Part shown: positions 9,631 to 18,435 of the stretch, in pieces | Position numbering within the stretch: position 1 is the stretch's first letter | Layout of the letters: every line of letters starts with the position of its first letter | Assembly: GCF_030812295.1 (NCBI RefSeq) | Contig: NZ_JAUSSK010000002.1 | Location: forward strand, 186,001 to 250,000 | Direction of reading: 5' to 3' | Source of the DNA: Luteibacter jiangsuensis | GTDB lineage: Bacteria > Pseudomonadota > Gammaproteobacteria > Xanthomonadales > Rhodanobacteraceae | DNA length: 64,000 nucleotides | Translations under genes and position numbers: made by a program | Notes under the pieces: generated by a model | Database searches by the model: none | Told to the model about the DNA's origin: nothing | What the model saw: the letters and a program-made list of their open reading frames with translations, nothing else

Positions 9631-10533
9631 ATGCGCCACGACGTCATCGTCATCGGCGGGAGCTATGCGGGAATGGCCGCCACCCTGCAACTGGTGCGTG
9701 CGCGCCGGTCTGTGCTGGTGATCGATGCGGGCGAGCAGCGCAACCGCTTCGCCAGCCATTCGCACGGGTTTCTCGGCCAGGATGGCGTTCCTCCCGGCGA
9801 GATCGCGGCGAACGCGCGCCGCCAGCTCGAAGCCTATCCGACGCTCTCCTGGCTTGAGGGCCGGGCCGAAGCCGTTACAGGGCAGGTGGACGAATTCACT
9901 GTCACGACGTCCGATGGCCTATCGCACCAAGGCCGCCGCATCCTGGTGGCCACCGGCGTGGCCGACCAGCTACCTGCCGTCGAGGGCCTCGCCGAGCGCT
10001 GGGGCAAGGCGGTCTTCCATTGCCCGTACTGCCATGGCTACGAGCTCGGCCAGGGCCGCATTGGCGTCGTCGCCACCGGCCCGATGTCCATCCACCAGGC
10101 TGAACTGCTGACTGATTGGGGCGATGTGACCTTGCTGGTCAACGGCGCTGTGGAACTGAGTCAGGAAGCCAGGTCCACCCTGGAACGACGGGCCGTGACG
10201 ATCGAGGAAGCGCCCATTGGCAGGATCGAAGGAACGGCAGATGTGGTGACGGCCGACGGGCGGTTGCTGCGCTTTGCGGGTCTGTTCACCGCGACGCGCA
10301 CCTCTCCCTCCAGTTCTCTGGCCGAAGCGATAGGCTGCGTACTGGAAGAGACGCCCATGGGAGTTCAGGTGCGCACCGATTCCGAGAACAAGACTTCAGT
10401 CACTGGGATATTTGCCTGCGGCGATGTGGCGCGGGCGCCTCATTCGGTGTCGCTGGCCGTGGGCAGCGGCGCCATGGCAGGCGCCCAGGTCCACCGTTCG
10501 TTGCTTTGGCCCGAGACCATCGCCCTCGTGTAA
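9631..10533 (+). CDS. Thioredoxin-reductase-like NAD(P)/FAD-dependent oxidoreductase
   Basis: A 300-residue flavoprotein with two Rossmann motifs: the FAD motif VIVIGGSYAGMAA at 5-17 and a weaker central NAD(P) region near 145. A CPYC redox pair sits at C131-C134, and a C-terminal FACGDVA flavin-binding motif near 270. It would pass electrons from NAD(P)H via FAD to the disulfide and on to an unknown partner. It follows the Rrf2 regulator by 2 bp. Related stand-alone TrxR-like proteins are commonly paired with Rrf2 regulators in proteobacteria. True thioredoxin reductase (TrxB) is less likely, since the active-site context HCPYCHGYE differs from the usual CATC. Confidence 0.87.
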   Translation: MRHDVIVIGGSYAGMAATLQLVRARRSVLVIDAGEQRNRFASHSHGFLGQDGVPPGEIAANARRQLEAYPTLSWLEGRAEAVTGQVDEFTVTTSDGLSHQGRRILVATGVADQLPAVEGLAERWGKAVFHCPYCHGYELGQGRIGVVATGPMSIHQAELLTDWGDVTLLVNGAVELSQEARSTLERRAVTIEEAPIGRIEGTADVVTADGRLLRFAGLFTATRTSPSSSLAEAIGCVLEETPMGVQVRTDSENKTSVTGIFACGDVARAPHSVSLAVGSGAMAGAQVHRSLLWPETIALV

Positions 10534-10550
10534 ACGGAAGGCGGCAGCCG

Positions 10551-11225
10551 ATGACCCCGTTTTCCGACCCGGCGGCCGTATCGAGCTATGCAGAGAGGAC
10601 CGCGAGGATAGTGCCCGGCCTTCGGGACTTGCACAGGATGGCGGGTGTGCTGCTGGCCGAACGTGCGCCTGCCGACGCACGCATCCTGGTGCTCGGCGCC
10701 GGCGGCGGACTCGAGCTGAAGGCCTTCGCCGAGATGCAGTCCGCCTGGCACTTCGACGGCGTGGACCCCTCTGCCGAGATGCTCGACCTGGCCCGCACGA
10801 CCCTCGGGCCTATGACGCCTCTCGTGCGCCTGCACGAAGGCTATATCGACAGTGCGCCGATCGGGCCTTTCGATGGCGCGACCTGTCTTCTGACGCTTCA
10901 CTTTCTGCCGCCGGCCGAACGCCTCGGAACCTTGAAGGAAATCCACTTGCGGCTCAAGCCCGGGTGCCCCCTTGTCGTTGCGCATCACAGCTTTCCCAGC
11001 GAGGATCCCGTCAGGGACAGATGGCTCGCGCGCAATGCAGCGTTCGCGGCTGCTTCCGGCGTGCCTATGGCACAGGCCGAAGGCAGCATCGCAGCGATCA
11101 AGGAGCGGCTACCCGTACTTTCACCCCAGCAGGATGCCGATCTGCTTCGCGAGGCCGGATTCACTGATATCGAACTTTTCTATTGCGCATTCACCTTCAA
11201 GGGCTGGGTCGCCCGCAGACCATGA
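10551..11225 (+). CDS. Class I SAM-dependent methyltransferase
   Basis: A 224-residue soluble enzyme with SAM-binding motif I (ILVLGAGGGLELKA, about 45-58), the acidic motif II (FDGVDPSAEML) and a motif IV/post-I region (FDGATCLLTLHFLP). It starts 17 bp after the FAD oxidoreductase, so it is probably the last gene of the Rrf2 unit. Substrate unknown. The gene is cut off from what follows by an IS110 remnant that begins 5 bp after its stop on the opposite strand. Confidence 0.85.
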   Translation: MTPFSDPAAVSSYAERTARIVPGLRDLHRMAGVLLAERAPADARILVLGAGGGLELKAFAEMQSAWHFDGVDPSAEMLDLARTTLGPMTPLVRLHEGYIDSAPIGPFDGATCLLTLHFLPPAERLGTLKEIHLRLKPGCPLVVAHHSFPSEDPVRDRWLARNAAFAAASGVPMAQAEGSIAAIKERLPVLSPQQDADLLREAGFTDIELFYCAFTFKGWVARRP

Positions 11226-11229
11226 GGGA

Positions 11230-11694
<465 letters not shown>

Positions 11695-11739
11695 TCACCG
11701 GTGCCAAACGGCACCGGGCGTGAACGGCACTCCGATCAC

Positions 11740-11910
11740 GTGGAATGGAAGATACAAAGGGATCGCTTTCTCATGGAAATCCAGATGGCCGGATCGTTGA
11801 CCACCCGCCAGCTCGACGCCCTGGTCGACGTGGCCAGGCGGTGCCCTCTCCATGTCACGGTCGCGCGCGGCTCGGACATCGAGACCCGGTTGATACAGCC
11901 AGGCGAACTG
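11740..11910 (+). pseudogene. 3' remnant of an OsmC-family gene
   Basis: The plus-strand frame from about 11740 encodes a segment matching the C-terminal helix of OsmC/Ohr-type peroxidases: a hydrophobic beta strand (RFLMEIQMAG), then L-T-x-x-Q-L-D-A-L-V-D-V-A-R-R-C-P-L, the C-P motif holding the second conserved Cys, then DIETRL. The first two thirds of the protein, including the first Cys, are absent, because the IS110 fragment abuts at 11690. The frame continues to 12036 without further resemblance, and 11911-12184 shows nothing else except the upstream region of the AraC gene. Confidence 0.55.
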
Positions 11911-12184
11911 CCTCACATGGCGATCGGTAAGGCCGCCCACATGCGAGCCATGAAGGAGGCTTGCGAAAACCGAGCACGCGCCTCGTGTCGTGCAACGCGT
12001 CCACCCGGCGAGTCCATTAGTCCAGGGCAAGGGTGAGACTCTAGAATTCGTGGACACACGGCCGCGACGGGCCGATCATCAGGGTGCCAGTGCCGAAAAT
12101 CCGGCTGTTCCGCCCTCTTGGGGCCACAGACAGGTTCCGGCCGCCTGCCCTCCAAATGGTTCTCGATCTTTTTTGGGTGACGCA

Positions 12185-13216
12185 GTGGTGACAGGACCCG
12201 CCGTACGAATTTCGCCACAAGACCTCAATCGACTCCTTGGGAGTCTCGAGGTGAGTTTCGTCGCGCTGACCGAATGCCTGGTCAGCGAGGGCTTTTGTCT
12301 GGAAATGGGCGGGGTCGATGCCCCGGGCATCCACTACAACATCCAGGGCAGCGGCAAGCTGGTCATCAAAGGATGCGCGCCGGTCGAACTGAAGCCGCAC
12401 ACCCTGGTCATCGTGCCCTCCAATGCACCCTTCCGTATCGAAGCCGACGGTTTCCACCGAGGGCTGCAAAATCGGCGTACGGTGGACGGCTTGCTGGTCG
12501 CCGTGTCGAAGGACTCGGTCAATTACATCGTCGCTGGCGATGGTGATCCGGAAGTCATCCTCATCTGCGGGTTCTTCGACGCGTGCTACGGCTCGGCCGT
12601 GGATCTGTTCAGCACCCTGACGACGCCCATCGTCGAACAGTTTTCTGAAGCCGACCGGTTGGACACGACGCTCAAGAATGCGATCGCCGAGCTCGTCACC
12701 CAGGAAGTCGGTTCCGGCGCCATGAGCTCCGCCCTCCTCAAGCTGGTCATCGTGCACATTCTTCGTCGATCTCTGTACTCGAACAACACATGGGTGGAGC
12801 GTTTTTCGCTCCTCAGGGATCCACAGATCGCCCGCGCCTTCGCGGAAATGGCGAGCAACCCGGGCGCGCCCCATACGGTCAATTCGCTGGCACAGAGCGC
12901 ATATCTGGGCCGGTCGGCCTTCATGGCGCGGTTCACCGAGATCGTCGGCCAACCGCCGATGAACGTATTGCGCGACCTGAGAATGCGCCAGGCGGCCGAG
13001 CAGCTGCAGACGGGACAGGTGCCTATCGAACAAGTCGTTCGCAATACCGGGTACGAAAGTCGCAGCAGCTTTGCACGTGCATTCCGCAAAGCGTTCGGAA
13101 TGGACCCCTCCGAGTACCGCGCCGCTTCGGCGAAGCCGAAAGGTGCGCCAACGGGTGCCATGCCCGATCACGTCACGGCATGCAGGCCTACGGCCAGTGG
13201 ATCCTCGCGCGGCTGA
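12185..13216 (+). CDS. AraC-family regulator with N-terminal cupin domain
   Basis: About 343 residues: a cupin_6-type sensor domain (LNRLLGSLEVSF, then a DAPGIHYNIQGSG segment, about 10-190) followed by the double helix-turn-helix AraC domain (SLAQSAYLGRSAFMARF and VVRNTGYESRSSFARAFRKAFG, about 235-325). Cupin_6 AraC proteins typically activate an adjacent oxidoreductase in response to electrophiles or alcohols. It lies 116 bp upstream of an alcohol dehydrogenase/nitroreductase/AhpD-like set on the same strand. The start is uncertain: the tandem GTGs at 12185 and 12188 sit just before the cupin domain and are preferred over an ORF start at 11990. The C-terminal 30 residues are Pro/Ala/Ser-rich and may be read-through. 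Confidence 0.82.
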   Translation: MVTGPAVRISPQDLNRLLGSLEVSFVALTECLVSEGFCLEMGGVDAPGIHYNIQGSGKLVIKGCAPVELKPHTLVIVPSNAPFRIEADGFHRGLQNRRTVDGLLVAVSKDSVNYIVAGDGDPEVILICGFFDACYGSAVDLFSTLTTPIVEQFSEADRLDTTLKNAIAELVTQEVGSGAMSSALLKLVIVHILRRSLYSNNTWVERFSLLRDPQIARAFAEMASNPGAPHTVNSLAQSAYLGRSAFMARFTEIVGQPPMNVLRDLRMRQAAEQLQTGQVPIEQVVRNTGYESRSSFARAFRKAFGMDPSEYRAASAKPKGAPTGAMPDHVTACRPTASGSSRG

Positions 13217-13332
13217 CGACCGGAGGATCGCGACAGGTCGCGGACCGCTGGATTCCACGGCCGGATTTTCTGCACGGCCATTCGACGGAAACTCGTTCCA
13301 GGCCGACACCCCCGAATGACGGAGACATTTCC

Positions 13333-14250
13333 ATGAAAGCTATCGTGGTGACAGACCAGGGCGCGGGAACCGCCGGGATGAAACGGGCGGAACGGCCCGA
13401 GCCGCAGGCGTCGATAAACGACGTGGTCGTCCAGGTCCACGCCGCGGGCTACGTCAACACCGAGCTTGAATGGCCGTCCACCTGGACCGACCGGACCGGT
13501 CGTGATCGCACGCCGTCCATCCCGGGACACGAACTGTCCGGCATCGTCACCGCGCTCGGCTACGGCACGACCGGTTGGACGGTCGGACAGCGAGTGCTCG
13601 GCCTTGCAGACTGGTATCGCGACGGTTCCCTTGCGGAATACGTGGCCATCGAGGCGCGCAACCTCGCGCCGTTGCCGGACGAAGTCGATTTCACGGTCGC
13701 CGCGAGTCTTCCCATCTCCGGCCTGACCGCGTGGCAAGGGCTGTTCGTACACGGCCGCCTGCAGGCCGGACAGCGGGTGATCGCCCATGGCGCAGCCGGC
13801 GCGGTGGGTTCGATCGCGGCACAACTCGCACGTGAAGCCGGCGCTTACGTGATCGGCACGGGGCGCGCCGCCGACCGCCAGGCCACCCTCGACTTCGGCG
13901 CGAACGAGTTCGTCGATCTCGACGGTGACGCCCTGGAAGACGTCGGCAAGGTGGACCTCGTGCTCGACGTGATCGGCGGTGACATCGGAATGCGTTCCGC
14001 TCGCCTCGTTCGGGCCGGAGGAACGCTCGTCTCCGCGGTCGGGCCGTATGACGTGGTACCCGACGGCATCCGGGTGATCGACTTCGTCGTCGAAGCCGAT
14101 CGTGCCCAATTGAGCGAGATCGTCGAGCGCGTACGTGACGGAAGGTTGCGACCGAACGTGGGCAAAGTCTCATCCATCGAGGAAGCTATCGGCACGATCA
14201 ATTCGAAGGAACGGCGCAAAGGGAAATCGGTCGTTCGCGTCCGCCCTTGA
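13333..14250 (+). CDS. Zinc-type/quinone-like NADP-dependent alcohol dehydrogenase
   Basis: A 305-residue medium-chain dehydrogenase/reductase: GroES-like domain (about 25-110, with PGHELSGIV) and a Rossmann fold with VIAHGAAGAVGSIAAQLA (about 150-170). Typical zinc ligands are missing, as in quinone-oxidoreductase-type members, which reduce quinones or activated C=C bonds with NADPH. A ribosome site (GGAGACATTTCC) precedes the ATG. It follows the AraC gene by 116 bp and precedes a nitroreductase by 156 bp; 14310-14355 between them contains GC-rich inverted repeats that could form a hairpin. Confidence 0.87.
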   Translation: MKAIVVTDQGAGTAGMKRAERPEPQASINDVVVQVHAAGYVNTELEWPSTWTDRTGRDRTPSIPGHELSGIVTALGYGTTGWTVGQRVLGLADWYRDGSLAEYVAIEARNLAPLPDEVDFTVAASLPISGLTAWQGLFVHGRLQAGQRVIAHGAAGAVGSIAAQLAREAGAYVIGTGRAADRQATLDFGANEFVDLDGDALEDVGKVDLVLDVIGGDIGMRSARLVRAGGTLVSAVGPYDVVPDGIRVIDFVVEADRAQLSEIVERVRDGRLRPNVGKVSSIEEAIGTINSKERRKGKSVVRVRP

Positions 14251-14406
14251 CGATTCCCGAGCTCCGGTAGTCCTCCTCCCCTCTTGTCTTCATCGAAGCA
14301 CTGGCCGCGACCGGCGGCCGGCAACGGGCGCCTGTGCGCCGGTCGGCCGCCGACGAAAAGAAGTCTCCCCTGTAGTGCCCCTCATTTCTGACCCACTGGA
14401 TGCATC

Positions 14407-15024
14407 ATGAGCAACCCTGTCATCGAAACGATCCTGAGCCGCAGCGCCGCCAAGTATTACGACCCCGAGGCGATCTTGAGCGACGACGAAATTCGCGATC
14501 TCGTGCGAATCGGAACCACCGCCCCGACATCCTTCCATTTGCAGAACTGGCGCTTCATCGCCGTACGCTCGCCCGAGGCCAAGGCACGGCTGAGCCCCAT
14601 CGCCTGGAGCCAGCCGGCCATCACCGATGCCGCCGTCACCTTCATCGTCTGCGGCCAACTGGCCGATTCGAGTGTCATTCCAGAGCGCCTCGCGCCGCTG
14701 GTCGCATCCGGCGTCATGCCGCCGACGATGGTGCCCGAGTGGGAAATTCCGGCCCGTGACCTGTACATGGCGTTTCCGCAGCGCCAACGCGACGAGGCGG
14801 TGCGCACGGCCACGTTCGGGGCAGCGGCGATGATCTACGCCGCCCGGTCGCTCGGTCTCGGATCGACGCCGATGATCGGCTTCGATGACGTGGCCGTGCA
14901 TCGCGAGTTCGGACTAACCAAGGACGAGGTGCCGGTGATGCTGCTGTCGATCGGCGCCGAGCGCCAGGGAAACTGGGCACAGAAGCCGCGCCGTCCGGTT
15001 GCCGAAGTACTCGACCTCGTCTGA
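14407..15024 (+). CDS. Nitroreductase-family FMN oxidoreductase
   Basis: A 205-residue member of the nitroreductase superfamily: N-terminal SRSAAKYYDPEA with the FMN-binding Arg-Ser region, TTAPTSFHLQNWRFIAV (about 40-55), and the late GLGSTPMIGF and GAERQGN segments. These homodimeric enzymes bind FMN and use NAD(P)H to reduce nitro-compounds, quinones or other electrophiles in the cytosol. It is followed 37 bp later by the AhpD-like gene; the two plus the upstream dehydrogenase form a plausible electrophile-detoxification unit under the AraC gene. Confidence 0.88.
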   Translation: MSNPVIETILSRSAAKYYDPEAILSDDEIRDLVRIGTTAPTSFHLQNWRFIAVRSPEAKARLSPIAWSQPAITDAAVTFIVCGQLADSSVIPERLAPLVASGVMPPTMVPEWEIPARDLYMAFPQRQRDEAVRTATFGAAAMIYAARSLGLGSTPMIGFDDVAVHREFGLTKDEVPVMLLSIGAERQGNWAQKPRRPVAEVLDLV

Positions 15025-15061
15025 TCAACCATTACAACGACAAGAAATTGAGGAAAGTACG

Positions 15062-15607
15062 ATGCCAAGAACTATCGCGCTGAATCCGGAAGAAGTGCCA
15101 GCGGAGTCGAAAGCGACGCTCGACGCGTTCACGAAGAACGTCGGGTTCACGCCCAACATGATGGCCGCCTTCGCGCAGAGCCCGCTCGCGTTCAATGCGT
15201 GGGCCGCCTTGCTTGGTTCACTGAGCAAGGCGCTCGACGTGAAAACCCGCGACAGCATCGGCCTCGCTGTCTCCGAAGTAAACGCTTGCAACTACTGCCT
15301 GGCGGTCCATAGCTTCACTGCCGAGAACCTGGCGAAACTGTCGCCCGATGACATCATCCTGGCGCGTAAGGGCCATGCCACCGACCCGAGGCGCGATGCC
15401 GCGGTGCAGTTCGCACGCAGGGTCATCGAGACTCGTGGACAGATCGGTGACGCCGACCTGGCGACCGTCCGCGCCGCCGGCTATACGGACGCGAACATCA
15501 TGGAGATCGTCGCGCTGGTGGCAATGTATTCCCTGACCAACTTCTTCAACAACGTGTTCGATCACGAGAAGGATTTTCCAGCCGTTCCGCCGGCAGGGTC
15601 GATCTGA
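15062..15607 (+). CDS. Carboxymuconolactone decarboxylase / AhpD-like peroxidase family protein
   Basis: A 181-residue all-helical protein with the AhpD-type redox motif C76-N-Y-C79-x3-H83 (NACNYCLAVHS), preceded by a conserved Glu region. Such proteins act as thiol-based peroxidases or adaptor reductases. The ATG at 15062 follows a GAGGAAAGTACG ribosome site, so the earlier in-frame ATG at 14999 inside the nitroreductase gene is rejected. It ends 5 bp before an azoreductase fragment. Confidence 0.87.
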   Translation: MPRTIALNPEEVPAESKATLDAFTKNVGFTPNMMAAFAQSPLAFNAWAALLGSLSKALDVKTRDSIGLAVSEVNACNYCLAVHSFTAENLAKLSPDDIILARKGHATDPRRDAAVQFARRVIETRGQIGDADLATVRAAGYTDANIMEIVALVAMYSLTNFFNNVFDHEKDFPAVPPAGSI

Positions 15608-15612
15608 CCCGC

Positions 15613-15846
15613 ATGAACATCCTCCATATCGATTGCAGCCCGCGCCCCGGATCGCAGAGTCGCAAGCTCTCGGCCGCCATCGTCGAGAGGCTTCTGGATG
15701 TGTCACCCGGTGCGGTCATCAGCCGGCGGGACCTCGCCATGCATCCCGTCCCCCATCCTTGGCCGGACTACGCGACAGCCTTGTCATCGCCTGCCACGCT
15801 CGCGACGATCGATTTCAAACGCTTCGCCGAGGCTTCGTGCCTGTGA
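15613..15846 (+). pseudogene. N-terminal stub of an FMN-dependent NADH:azoreductase
   Basis: The first about 70 residues match the flavodoxin_2 fold of AzoR-type enzymes: ILHIDCSPRPGSQSRKLSAAIVERL, the FMN phosphate-binding loop, then SRRDLAMHPVPH. A normal protein has about 200 residues. Here the match stops near 15830 and a stop follows at 15844-15846, after which a cytochrome fragment begins. It sits 5 bp after the AhpD-like gene and was presumably the last gene of that operon before the rearrangement at this point. Confidence 0.75.
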
Positions 15847-15920
15847 CCGAGGTCGGGGCCTGCCTCGCTTTCGCCTGATGGATCGGAGGGCCTTGGATAG
15901 CGGCTGGGACGGGTCGTCGG

Positions 15921-16091
15921 CACCCAGGGAACAAGCTGTGGGGAGATGGCTGGGGATGGTCCTGGTTCGATGTGGGTGATTCGAAGAAGACGACGTCCAC
16001 TGACTATCACAGCGACTGTCAAGGCTGCCATGTTCCGGCCAAGGGTACCGACTGGATCTATGTCCAGGGCTATCCCGTCCTGAAGAAGTAA
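15921..16091 (+). pseudogene. C-terminal fragment of a cytochrome P460-type protein
   Basis: A 56-residue open segment ending in TAA 16089-16091 reads HPGNKLWGDGWGWSWFD, then a Ser/Thr/Lys-rich loop, then D-C-Q-G-C-H (haem c CxxCH motif) and a DWIYVQGYPVLKK end. This is the typical C-terminus of periplasmic cytochrome P460 family proteins. No start codon or signal peptide precedes it; the 5' part is lost at the junction with the azoreductase stub at about 15850-15920. It is too short for the usual gene finders. Confidence 0.7.
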
Positions 16092-16151
16092 AGTACGTCG
16101 CATTCGCCTTGCTGGAGCACACGGACCGCGGCTGAATGCACAAGCGTGCAT

Positions 16152-16722
16152 GTCATCCCGCGCGGCCGGCTTCCTTACGGCCAAAGTACGAGACCTTGTT
16201 CGCGATCTTCCACTCGTCGCCGATCTTCAGCAGCAAGAAGTAATCGGTGATCACACGGCGCCATGATCCAGCGTGATCCGGGCGGTTCCCGCATTGCCCG
16301 AAGCCTCCATGAAATCGATGGTCCGCACGCGCGAGGCCTCATTGTCCGCGGCCTTGCCCTTGAAGAACGCGCAGAACTCGTCAAGGGACAGCGACGTGAA
16401 CTTGCCGTCGCGCACGCTCTCGATCCGCGCGCTCGGCAGGAAGGCCTGGCGCATGTGCGATGCCTCGCCGGTGGCCTGTCCACTGAAGTAGTGCCGGATG
16501 GCCTGTCTCATGCCTTATCGACACAACGGATGCCGGCGCACGGAAGGCGCAACGTGCGTGCTCTCCGTCGCGGATGGCCAACGGCGCTTCCGGATCGCGC
16601 GGTTCCTGCGCACCCGTGGTATCCAGCGCCTCGTCCTGGGTCAGCGCCGGGCGGCCACTGAGTGTACCGATCAGGCCGAGCAGCTTGGCGCGATGATCGT
16701 TGGCTTCACGGCGATCCAGCGT
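16152..16722 (-). repeat. Degenerate direct repeat of the 23.4-24.4 kb region (lumazine-binding-like + LytTR gene pieces)
   Basis: 16152-16511 is nearly identical to 23391-23752 (C-terminal two thirds of the lumazine-binding-like gene), with a few substitutions and a one-base deletion near 16256 that breaks the frame. Directly after, 16517-16722 matches 24242-24443 (middle of the LytTR response-regulator gene), with a 2-bp insertion near 16563. The about 490 bp between those two blocks in the intact copy are missing here. Both blocks are in the same orientation as the originals, 7.2-7.7 kb away. Neither fragment can be expressed as a useful protein. Confidence 0.9.
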
Positions 16723-16772
16723 CAGCTTCCCGCTCACCATCCAGTTGCTGCTCGATGAATACGACCAGCACG
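16723..16772 (+). repeat. 50-bp fragment of rpoD
   Basis: 16723-16772 equals rpoD 2535-2584 at 48 of 50 positions; the two differences are C to T and G to T at third codon positions (encoding [16 protein letters not shown], where RpoD has E instead of D). The match stops sharply on both sides. It joins a LytTR gene fragment to an IS3 transposase fragment. Confidence 0.88.
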
Positions 16773-16910
16773 ACTCGGGTGGCCCCGTTGGCGTGGTGGC
16801 CAGCGTGCTGGATCGGGAGTTGGCGACCGCCCCCCGAAAAAGTCTGGGTCACGGACATCACCTACATCCGCACCCAGGAAGGCTGGTTGTTTCTGGCGGC
16901 TGTGATGAAT
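16772..16910 (+). mobile_element. Decayed IS3-family transposase (OrfB) fragment
   Basis: A stretch encoding ...VASVLDRELATAP in one frame and, after a run of six C at about 16830, EKVWVTDITYIRTQEGWLFLAAVM in another. VW(V/T)TDITYI is the hallmark of the first catalytic Asp block of the IS3 OrfB integrase core. Only about 45 of about 280 residues remain, with a frameshift; similarity ends near 16905. No inverted repeats seen. Confidence 0.78.
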
Positions 16911-16930
16911 TCGAAAATGATCCGCCTCTG

Positions 16931-17443
16931 CTACTGGCAAAGCCAGCCTCGATCAATAGTCCCCGTGATCGACAGAAGCATGCGCATGCATACCCCCCTC
17001 CCTTCCGGCGTCAGCGCGAGAAGATATTGGCGTCTATCCTTGGGATGCTGGTACCGACTGATGAAACCGCGTACCACAAGACTTTCAATCAGCCTAGATA
17101 GATGGGGCGACGCGAGGTTGGTTTGCGCTTTCAGATCGATTTGTCGACAAACCTGCGGGACCAGTAAGTGAGTCAAAATGGCCCAGTGGCTCAGTGCTAA
17201 GTCGATCGGCCGACCCGCGGCCCGCACCATTGCCTCAAGAGCTACCTTGGCGTCGTCGAGGGATCGATGTAGATGACTCAAAGCCCGAATCATCTCAATC
17301 GCGTCCGCCAAATTTCGGGCATCCATATCACCCATGCGGTTTGGTTCGCCGATCGTATCTTTCGCCCCGACGTTCTGGCGCTCTTTCATACCGGTATTCA
17401 TCGGCAGTGAACCGGCGAGCCTTCCCTTTGGCACAGTCTTCAT
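16931..17443 (-). CDS. MarR-family regulator, probably 3'-truncated
   Basis: A 170-residue frame. Residues about 45-160 form a MarR winged helix: LSHWAILTHLL, TNLASPHLSRLIESLVVRGFI (recognition helix) and the wing Asp-Arg-Arg-Gln-Tyr-Leu-Leu-Ala-Leu-Thr-Pro-Glu-Gly. The last dimerisation helix is short and ends in an unusual Asp-Arg-Gly-Trp-Leu-Cys-Gln, just beside the IS3 fragment, so the C-terminus has probably been replaced. The start is uncertain (17443, or 17335 at MGDMDARN). It is the last gene of a minus-strand series with a quinone reductase and two aldo/keto reductases, spaced 6 bp from the reductase. Confidence 0.7.
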   Translation of the reverse strand: MKTVPKGRLAGSLPMNTGMKERQNVGAKDTIGEPNRMGDMDARNLADAIEMIRALSHLHRSLDDAKVALEAMVRAAGRPIDLALSHWAILTHLLVPQVCRQIDLKAQTNLASPHLSRLIESLVVRGFISRYQHPKDRRQYLLALTPEGRGVCMRMLLSITGTIDRGWLCQ

Positions 17444-17449
17444 GCCCTG

Positions 17450-18378
17450 CTACATCCGAAGCACCACTCGGCCTGGCTCTCGCTTTCCGGCCTCGATGTT
17501 CTTGATGACAGAGATCGCGTCTTTGAAAGGCACCTTCAGGGCAATGGTCGGTCTAAGGACATCTTCCGCGGCAGCTTTCGCAATGTCTGGCAGACGCTTG
17601 TAACCCATGGTGGAAAAAAGCAGTTTGTAACGCCTCGACCAGAGGCCACGTACTACCCTTCCGGCGTGGGATTGATGTCGATCAGGCGACCCTTCGGCTT
17701 CAATAGCGCTAGACCCTCCGCAATGGATAGGGTGCCCAGCGTGTCAAAGACAACGTCGTACTTACCAAGTGCCGCGAAGAGCGCCTTGTCTCCATAGGCG
17801 TACAAGGCCTCCACGCCCGCCGGCGTGCCGCTGGAGAGCGCGACCGCCCCACAGGATCCGGCCACGCTCGCGCCACCTGCGATCGCCAGTTGGATCGCGA
17901 AGTTACCTACAGCGCCGCTACATCCATGGACGAATATCCGAAGACCCGAACGCGCGTGGGCCGTGTCCACGATGGCCGCCCAAGCGGTCGTGGCCGGCAC
18001 CGGAATACACGCCGCCTGGCTGAACGAGAGTCGCTTCGGCTTGTGGACCAGCAAGCGAGGGTCTGCATCGACGAATTCTGCGAAAGCTCCCTGGCTCTTG
18101 ATATCCAGAGTGCCGAACACTTCGTCACCCACGTAAAAGCCCGTGACGCCAACCCCTATTTTTTCCACTATGCCTGCGAAGTCGGATCCCATGCCTCGCG
18201 GGAACTTTCTACCCGTTACCCACTTCATGGCGCCTTGCCGCAGTTTCCAGTCGATCGGGTTGATCGCCGCGGATTTGACGCGAACCCGCACTTTGCCAGG
18301 TGCGAGCATCGGCACGGTGCATTCTTCCAAGGACATTACTTCGGCCCCCCCGTAGCGATGGTACTGCAGTCTCTTCAT
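17450..18378 (-). pseudogene. NADP-dependent quinone-type alcohol dehydrogenase, single frameshift
   Basis: From ATG 18378 the frame encodes 241 residues of a medium-chain reductase: MKRLQYHRYGGAEVM start, MGSDFAGIVEKIG GroES segment, and VHGCSGAVGNFAIQLA nucleotide loop. It stops at 17653 after INPTPEG. The remainder of the protein continues in the next frame without interruption (Arg-Arg-Tyr-Lys-Leu-Leu-Phe-Ser-Thr-Met ... VPFKDAISVIKNIEAG ... VVLRM) to a TAG at 17450. One base lost or gained near 17660 therefore splits an otherwise complete gene of about 306 residues. It is transcribed with the flanking MarR and aldo/keto reductase genes. The lesion could be a sequencing error. Confidence 0.82.
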
Positions 18379-18435
18379 GGAACTCTCGTATCAGATGGCT
18401 GGAGAAGGTATCGGAATGCTCATGGACGGCCTGAT

